Assembly (NCBI RefSeq): GCF_007745175.1
Contig: NZ_CP036271.1
Location: 2,066,154-2,130,153 of the forward strand
Direction: 5' to 3'
Length of the DNA: 64,000 bases
Source: Caulifigura coniformis
Lineage (GTDB): Bacteria > Planctomycetota > Planctomycetia > Planctomycetales > Planctomycetaceae
Made by a program: the position numbers and the translations under genes. The notes beneath the pieces were generated by a model. That model worked only from the letters and a program-made list of their open reading frames with translations. It was not told the origin of the DNA and made no database searches. Shown here one piece after another: positions 58,603-64,000 of this stretch. Positions within the stretch are counted from its first letter, which is position 1, and each line of letters starts with the position of its first letter.

Positions 58603-61600
58603 ATGCCGTCAAGGAAGAAGCCCACATCCGCCGCCCGTGCCGCCGCGCCCTCGGGCGAAGCAGCCAATGCGCTGGCTCGCGAGCTGTTGGGGCACCTCAA
58701 CTTTTCCAATGGAAAAGAGGACATCGCCTTCCTGGCCGCGCTCAACCGGACGACAGAGTTCCTTCAACCGTTCTCCGCCGCGACCCTTCGTGACTGGCTG
58801 TCTCCCCTGATGGAGACGCTCTCCGCCGAGAACCCGGCGTTCGCCAACATCCAGCAGGCCCGGGAAGTCCTGTCGGTCACGATCGATCACCTCCTTCCGG
58901 CCTATCGCGACTTCCACGCCGACCTCCTGTTCCACCTCGAGCCAGCCGATTTCGAACAGCCGTTCCTTCTGGGACGGATGTTTGAGGCCGTCCTCTCCGA
59001 AGGTGGTCCCTGGGACGAGCGCGACCGCATTGTCAGCGGCGCCATCCGCCGTCTGAATGACTACGTCGGCTACCGCCCCATCGCCGTCCTCGAAAACGGG
59101 CGGAAGATGGAACTCTATCCGCACGAGCGCTTCCGGCCCGTCCCGTTGTACATCGCCGGCGCCGGCGTTGCGGCCGGGAAGTTCCACGATCTCATCGAGT
59201 GCACGCTCCAGCTGCTGCGCGAATCTCCGCCGGACGTCCTCCAGGAAGCCTACCTCGACCTCGACCGGCTCGACGAACTGGCGATCGATGTCCGCGCCCA
59301 CGACCACCTCCACCCGGTCAACAAGCGCACGAACTACATGTTCGGCGAGTGGGACCCACACCGGATCGACCTGGGGGGGCACTATCGCCGATTCGTGATT
59401 CGCCAGATCCTGCTCGACGCCCTGACTGCCTGGGTCGACGGCCCGGACGCCCGCGGCAAACGCGAAGAGCGCCTGTTCGACGCCGCGGCCGCCTTGTGCG
59501 GAACCATGCTGATGGCCTCCTCCGTCAGTGGAGCCGGTCCCGATTCCTTTGATTCCAGCGTGACGCTCTCGTCGCTCCTGCCAACGGTCGCCCGCCGCCG
59601 TGACGAGTTTTACGAGCAGCTCATGACGCGGCTGGAAGGCGCCCGTGCGAAGCGCCTGAAGAGGGAAGCCGAGAAAAGCCAGCAGCCATTCGGCCACGTC
59701 CGCCAGTACCTCAACATGCACCTCGCCGGCTACGGCGCGCGGCAGGTGCAGTACCGTGAACTGGCCTACCTGTACGCCCAGATGGGCTACGCCGACGCGA
59801 GCCGCCAGAAGGCCGCCGCCATTCCCGCCGCCTCGATCCGCTTCGAAACCGAGATCGAATGCCAGATCGGAACGGCCCACCATGAAATTGATCGCGGCCG
59901 CGTTGACGCCGCGGCCGAACACGTGTCCCGCATCCCCGATCTGCTGAATCGCGGAATCGAATGCGGGGCTCTCGTCGACCCCTGGAACATCCTGGGCTTC
60001 ACCGGGCAGTTCGCTCTCTTCTCGTCCCGTGAGGACGCGATTCCCGACAACCGCGTCGAGTCGCTGCTCGATCTCGTCGAAGGCGCCTTCGGCGTTTACG
60101 GACGCACGATGGCCGAAGCCGCGGCTCAGGGCCTTGGCGCCCTCCGCGAGCGGATGCAGGCCGAGTACCGCCGGCTCGTCGAGTGGTGGGACCGCTTCGG
60201 CAGCACGGTCATCGAGGACCTGCCGGAAGTGGTCGGCGACGAGTCGTACCAGTCGGCCCTGCACGTTGCTGAAGCGCTGACCGAATGGCGTGCCGCCGGC
60301 GAGGCCGCGGGAGACATCTCCTTCTGGCGGCAGCATGTCGACCAGTTCCAGTCGGCGCAGGCCTACGCGCAGGTGATCGACGCGCTCCTCGACCGCGAGG
60401 ACTACGTCGCCTCCATGGGCCTCCTGATGCAGTGGCTCGGGCGCGTCGATGAAGTCGGCATGGAATCGTCGGAGCATTCGCTGTTCTCGCTGCTCATCCG
60501 CTGGATGAAGCTGGCGGCCCATGCGAAGGAATCCGAAGACGCACAGTCGCACCGCGTCGCCCTCATCCGCCGCCTGTTCGATTATCTCGAGGCCAACGCC
60601 GAGCAGTTCTGGTCGGTACCGACGCTCAAAGGCGCCGTCGCCCGCGCCAATGATGCGGACGAACTCGACCGCACTGAGCGGCCCGGCCGAAACCGGCCGG
60701 ACGCCGATGACGAAGACGAAACCGACGACGTGTTCCAGGCGGCGTATGAGGACGTCACCTATCGCGACAGCACCGACGACGGCAACTGGGGCGACACGCT
60801 CGAGAACGATCTCGGCTTCCGCAACACCGAGTTTGAACTGATCAACCGCGAACTCGAGCCGCGACTCAAGTTCCTCAACGCGGTCGCGCAGCTCTGGCAG
60901 ATGGCCGCCGTCGCCCTCGCGAAAGAAACGACGGTCCGTCCGCTCGACGAGCAGACCCTCACCGCCGCCGGAAGCTGGCATCAGCAGGCCCGCCGCTGGC
61001 AGAGCGACCTCGCGGAACTCATGCACTCCGTCTGGGCGCACGAGATCGGCGAGACCTCCGGCGACCACGACGCCAACGTCGAATACGACATCCAGCTGCA
61101 GGTGAAGTACTACCTGCTGCATCACATCGTCAGCACGCTGATCAGCCTGCGGAACGCCGAACGTCTGCTGTCCGGCTCGATGCCCGAAACGCTCGCCACG
61201 CCGCGGCCGTCTCAGGATGAGGAACGCCTCGCGGCCGTTTATCGGGCCATCATCCGTCGCGAGCCGGCCGAGGTGCAGAAGCTCCTGCCGGAAGTCGTGA
61301 ACTGGCTTGAACAACACCCGCTGCTGTACGTGCCGCTCGAACATGGTGGAAAGCCCGGCCCGCTTCTGCGCACGCAGGCGCTGCAGTCGGTCGTCCGCTT
61401 CCTGCTCCGCGAACTTCCGAAGCTCGGACTGATCCGCGAGACCTACCACGTCCTGCAGACCGCCTTCCGCATGGAGCGCCGTTATCGCCCTGAAGGCCAG
61501 GCCATCACCGAGTTCGACCGGCTGTTTGATCTCGCGCTCCGCAGCTCGCTGGCCGCTGTCGTGAAATCAGCCCGCACCTGGGAGGAAGTCGGCGAAGACG

Positions 61601-62658
61601 CCGAGGCTCTCATCGAGGCTGTCGGCGAAGTTCTCGACTTCTACCAGAAGCTCTGGATCGACCACAGCCGCACCATGCGGATCTCGTCCGTGGACGGCCT
61701 GCGCGACGCCGAGGACTGGGAAGAACTCGCCGACTTCATCGAGCAGTATGGCTCCGAGCTGTTCCACGCCAGCCAGCTCACCCTCGGCAACGTGCGGGCG
61801 ATCCTCCACAACTCGGTCGACTGGTACCTCGAATATCTCGAAAAGGAGCAGGATCCGCTCCATCCCATGCGTCTCCTGCAGGACATCGAAGAAGGCCGTA
61901 TCGATCGCGAGGAGGCCGCGTGGGCACTCGAAACCATCTACTCGATCGTCGTCGACAAGTTCGACCGGTTCCTCGAATACAACACGACCACCACGCAGTC
62001 CGACTACGGCGAGAATTTCTACTGCCTGCTGGAGTTCCTCCGCGTCGAAGCCGGCTACGACCGCGACGCGTGGCACATGCAGCCACTGATGATCGTCCAC
62101 GAGGTCCTCTGCCGGGCCGAAATGAAGGAAGCGGCCAGGCTCTGGGAAACGACGTACGAAGTGCAGACGGCCGACATCGCCGCGCAGCACCTTGAAGACC
62201 TCAAGGAACTGCAGCAGGAATACGGCATGCGGATGCCGGTGATCGCGGACCATCTCAACCAGCGCTTCGTGAAACCGCTGGCCGTGAACCGGATGGTCGC
62301 CCTGATCCAGCCGTCGGTTGCCGACGCCCGCGAAGGGAAGTTCGATTCCTCGTCGTTCACCGAGCTGTCTCAGGAAATCGATGCGTATCTGAAAGACTCG
62401 TGGGGGTCGGGCATCGACGTCCCCGGCTGGATCCGGACGCTCGACAAGGAAGTCCACGAAGCGACCGATCCCGAAGAGGGGGGCCGGCCCGGCGCGGAAG
62501 CGGACATCCAGCTGCCGGAAATCCTGCTGACCCTCGCCGACTTCCGCGATCAGCTCAAGCGATGGAAAGAAACGGTTCGGTCCAATCGCAGCCGGTCTTC
62601 CGGGGAAACCGGCCGGCGTCCGCCGCGCGGGCGACGTGGCCGGAAGCCTCGCGATTAA
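58603..62658 (+). CDS. 1351-aa protein of unknown function, all-helical repeat character
   Basis: The largest gene of the window, starting MPSRKKPTSAARAAAPSGEA. It lacks a signal peptide and membrane segments and is probably cytoplasmic. The protein is rich in Leu/Glu/Arg/Asp and mostly predicted helical by eye, with units such as YRELAYLYAQMGYADASRQK and FETEIECQIGTAHHEIDRGR that look TPR-like but without a clean consensus. An acidic linker (DADDEDETDDVFQAAYEDV) occurs near residue 705. The tail is basic (SRSSGETGRRPPRGRRGRKP), suggesting nucleic acid or membrane contact. No catalytic motif or known domain recognised. It is followed 31 bp later by the beta-helix gene on the same strand. Confidence 0.75.
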   Translation: MPSRKKPTSAARAAAPSGEAANALARELLGHLNFSNGKEDIAFLAALNRTTEFLQPFSAATLRDWLSPLMETLSAENPAFANIQQAREVLSVTIDHLLPAYRDFHADLLFHLEPADFEQPFLLGRMFEAVLSEGGPWDERDRIVSGAIRRLNDYVGYRPIAVLENGRKMELYPHERFRPVPLYIAGAGVAAGKFHDLIECTLQLLRESPPDVLQEAYLDLDRLDELAIDVRAHDHLHPVNKRTNYMFGEWDPHRIDLGGHYRRFVIRQILLDALTAWVDGPDARGKREERLFDAAAALCGTMLMASSVSGAGPDSFDSSVTLSSLLPTVARRRDEFYEQLMTRLEGARAKRLKREAEKSQQPFGHVRQYLNMHLAGYGARQVQYRELAYLYAQMGYADASRQKAAAIPAASIRFETEIECQIGTAHHEIDRGRVDAAAEHVSRIPDLLNRGIECGALVDPWNILGFTGQFALFSSREDAIPDNRVESLLDLVEGAFGVYGRTMAEAAAQGLGALRERMQAEYRRLVEWWDRFGSTVIEDLPEVVGDESYQSALHVAEALTEWRAAGEAAGDISFWRQHVDQFQSAQAYAQVIDALLDREDYVASMGLLMQWLGRVDEVGMESSEHSLFSLLIRWMKLAAHAKESEDAQSHRVALIRRLFDYLEANAEQFWSVPTLKGAVARANDADELDRTERPGRNRPDADDEDETDDVFQAAYEDVTYRDSTDDGNWGDTLENDLGFRNTEFELINRELEPRLKFLNAVAQLWQMAAVALAKETTVRPLDEQTLTAAGSWHQQARRWQSDLAELMHSVWAHEIGETSGDHDANVEYDIQLQVKYYLLHHIVSTLISLRNAERLLSGSMPETLATPRPSQDEERLAAVYRAIIRREPAEVQKLLPEVVNWLEQHPLLYVPLEHGGKPGPLLRTQALQSVVRFLLRELPKLGLIRETYHVLQTAFRMERRYRPEGQAITEFDRLFDLALRSSLAAVVKSARTWEEVGEDAEALIEAVGEVLDFYQKLWIDHSRTMRISSVDGLRDAEDWEELADFIEQYGSELFHASQLTLGNVRAILHNSVDWYLEYLEKEQDPLHPMRLLQDIEEGRIDREEAAWALETIYSIVVDKFDRFLEYNTTTTQSDYGENFYCLLEFLRVEAGYDRDAWHMQPLMIVHEVLCRAEMKEAARLWETTYEVQTADIAAQHLEDLKELQQEYGMRMPVIADHLNQRFVKPLAVNRMVALIQPSVADAREGKFDSSSFTELSQEIDAYLKDSWGSGIDVPGWIRTLDKEVHEATDPEEGGRPGAEADIQLPEILLTLADFRDQLKRWKETVRSNRSRSSGETGRRPPRGRRGRKPRD

Positions 62659-62689
62659 TCGTCCGTTCAAACGCGCAGGGAGGTGCGGG

Positions 62690-64000
62690 ATGTGGAGCGT
62701 AGGAGTCCGGGCGTTCGGCTGTCTGGCGTCGTTTATGGCAGCGGCAGTGCTGCTGTCTGCGTCACACCTGTCCGCGGCCGAGTACCACGTCGGCCCCGAC
62801 CAGCCGATCAAACGCCTCGAAATGGCCCCCTTCGCACGGCTGCAGGCGGGCGACCTCCTCGCCATCCACTGGCGGCCCGATCCTTACCGCGTGAAGTGGG
62901 TCCTCGCCTGTCGGGGAACGAAGGACAAGCCGATCGTCATTCGCGGCATCCCCGGCCCTGAAGGGCAGCTCCCCGTAATCGAGGCCGACGGAGCGATCAC
63001 CGGCACCGGACTCGACTACTGGAGCGGGCAGCGCGGCCTCATCAAGATCGGAGGCTCAAACATTCCGCCCGATGTCATTCCGGCCCACATCGTCATCGAA
63101 GGGCTGGAAGTCCGCGGTGCACGCCCGGGCCGGAACTTCTTCGGACGCGACGGGCTCCAGGAATACAGCGACGCCGCCAGTGCCATCTACATCGAGAAGG
63201 GCGAGCACATCACCATTCGCAGTTGCCGTCTGCACGACTGCGCCAACGGCTTCTTCACCGCCCCCGAATCGAGCGAGATTCTCGTCGAAGGCTGCCACAT
63301 CGAAGGCAATGGCCTCGAAGGAAGCGGCTTCCAGCATAACAGCTACACAGAAGCCGCCGGCATCATCTACCAGTTCAATCGCTTCGGCCCGTTGCGCGAC
63401 GGCTGCGGCGGCACGAACCTCAAGGATCGCTCGGCCGGAACGGTCGTTCGATACAACATCATCGAAGGGGGCAACCGGCAGCTCGACTTCGTGGAGTCGC
63501 AGGAAGGGGACACGATCAAGACCGATCCGCGTTACCACCAGGCATTCGTCTACGGCAACCTGCTGATCGAACCCAACAACGCCGGCAATCCGCAGATTGT
63601 CCACTTCGGAGGCGACAGCGGGCCGCAGGAAGATTTCCGGCAGGGACCGCTCTGGTTCTATCACAACACGGTCGTCTCGAAGCGGCGCACCAACACGACT
63701 CTGCTCCGTCTCTCGACGCAGCTGCAGAGCGCCGAGGTGTTCAACAACATCGTCTATGTCGAGGCCGAGGGCTCGCGACTGTCGATCCTCGACGAAACCG
63801 GAACCGCCCGCCTGCACCACAACTGGCTGAAGAAGGGCTACAAGGACTGCCACGGAACGCTCGCCGGAACGGTCACCGATTCCAGCAACATCACCGGCGA
63901 CGCTCCCGGCTTCCGCGACGCAGCGCAGCACGACTTCCGGCTCGTCGAATCATCCCCCGCCCGCCACGCGGGACAGCCGCTGCCGAACGCGCTCGCCGAG
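62690..64000 (+). CDS. Secreted right-handed parallel beta-helix protein (3' end outside window)
   Basis: 437 codons to the window end with no stop. The ATG (MWSVGVRAFGCLASFMAAAV) has GGAGG about 6 nt upstream. The signal peptide ends near LSAAEYHV. The mature part shows parallel beta-helix rungs: IVIRGIPGPEGQLPVIEADG, IVIEGLEVRGARPGRNFFG, IYIEKGEHITIRSCRLHDC, ILVEGCHIEGNGLEG, VVRYNIIEGGNRQLDFVES. Such proteins include pectate-lyase-like polysaccharide lyases and adhesins; no catalytic residues can be assigned. It starts 31 bp after the 1351-aa gene and may be co-transcribed with it. Confidence 0.88.
   Translation, partial: MWSVGVRAFGCLASFMAAAVLLSASHLSAAEYHVGPDQPIKRLEMAPFARLQAGDLLAIHWRPDPYRVKWVLACRGTKDKPIVIRGIPGPEGQLPVIEADGAITGTGLDYWSGQRGLIKIGGSNIPPDVIPAHIVIEGLEVRGARPGRNFFGRDGLQEYSDAASAIYIEKGEHITIRSCRLHDCANGFFTAPESSEILVEGCHIEGNGLEGSGFQHNSYTEAAGIIYQFNRFGPLRDGCGGTNLKDRSAGTVVRYNIIEGGNRQLDFVESQEGDTIKTDPRYHQAFVYGNLLIEPNNAGNPQIVHFGGDSGPQEDFRQGPLWFYHNTVVSKRRTNTTLLRLSTQLQSAEVFNNIVYVEAEGSRLSILDETGTARLHHNWLKKGYKDCHGTLAGTVTDSSNITGDAPGFRDAAQHDFRLVESSPARHAGQPLPNALAE

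Overview
The window is GC-rich DNA that reads as a planctomycete chromosome (PVC superphylum). The evidence is family content: a DUF1559 protein with a prepilin-type N-terminus, a large protein with a PVC-type CxxCH heme-binding end, a Cys-type sulfatase, a ceramidase-like Tat-signal protein, PEP-CTERM proteins, sigma factors with long C-terminal extensions, and two GroEL paralogues. Lgt, LpxK and several lipobox proteins indicate a Gram-negative envelope with lipid A. No rRNA, tRNA, CRISPR array or insertion sequence was recognised.

Layout. 1-8.1 kb: the end of a multi-RidA protein, then a leftward block with a Tat-exported sugar isomerase-like protein, an ECF-like sigma factor, a membrane protein downstream of lgt, and a sulfatase. 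8.1-8.8 kb is a gene-free divergent region with an 85%-identical 94-bp direct repeat. 8.8-13.7 kb: a second sigma factor, an Mrr-type nuclease with a Zn-ribbon in a visibly lower-GC patch, DUF72, DoxX, an McsA-like protein and a YcaC-like hydrolase. 13.7-17.9 kb: a chaperonin block groEL-groES-groEL preceded by a consensus sigma-54 -24/-12 element. 17.9-21.2 kb: a truncated and an intact PEP-CTERM gene, a receiver-HPt protein and a 54-aa DUF1328 protein. 21.2-30.8 kb: a large DUF11 secreted protein, lpxK, an FHA protein, an NtrC-type sigma-54 activator, superoxide dismutase and a phosphodiesterase-like protein. 31-37.3 kb: an alaC-type aminotransferase, a beta-lactamase-like hydrolase, dnaB and ilvC with a possible attenuator. 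37.3-46.2 kb: secreted or membrane proteins including the ceramidase-like protein, the PVC heme protein, a GT-C-like protein and a formyltransferase. 46.2-53.9 kb: a phosphatase, an LRR protein, a Tat-signal protein, a NagB-like isomerase, gnd, a DUF1559/lipoprotein pair and a tiny lipoprotein. 54.3-64 kb: aldo/keto reductase, Dps and acyl-CoA dehydrogenase, a glycosyltransferase, a 1351-aa protein of unknown function and a parallel beta-helix protein cut by the window end.

Functional themes are envelope construction (lgt, lpxK, glycosyltransferases), export to the periplasm (many signal peptides), stress handling (GroEL/ES, SOD, Dps, McsA-like) and central metabolism (gnd, ilvC, alaC). Most genes are single units or short runs separated by hairpin terminators. 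The strongest non-routine signals are the sigma-54 element at the chaperonin block (with an NtrC-type activator 12 kb away), the candidate ilvC attenuator, the 94-bp repeat pair, the PEP-CTERM paralogue remnant, the multi-RidA protein and the 1351-aa orphan. None amounts to a clearly demonstrated new system from sequence reading alone.
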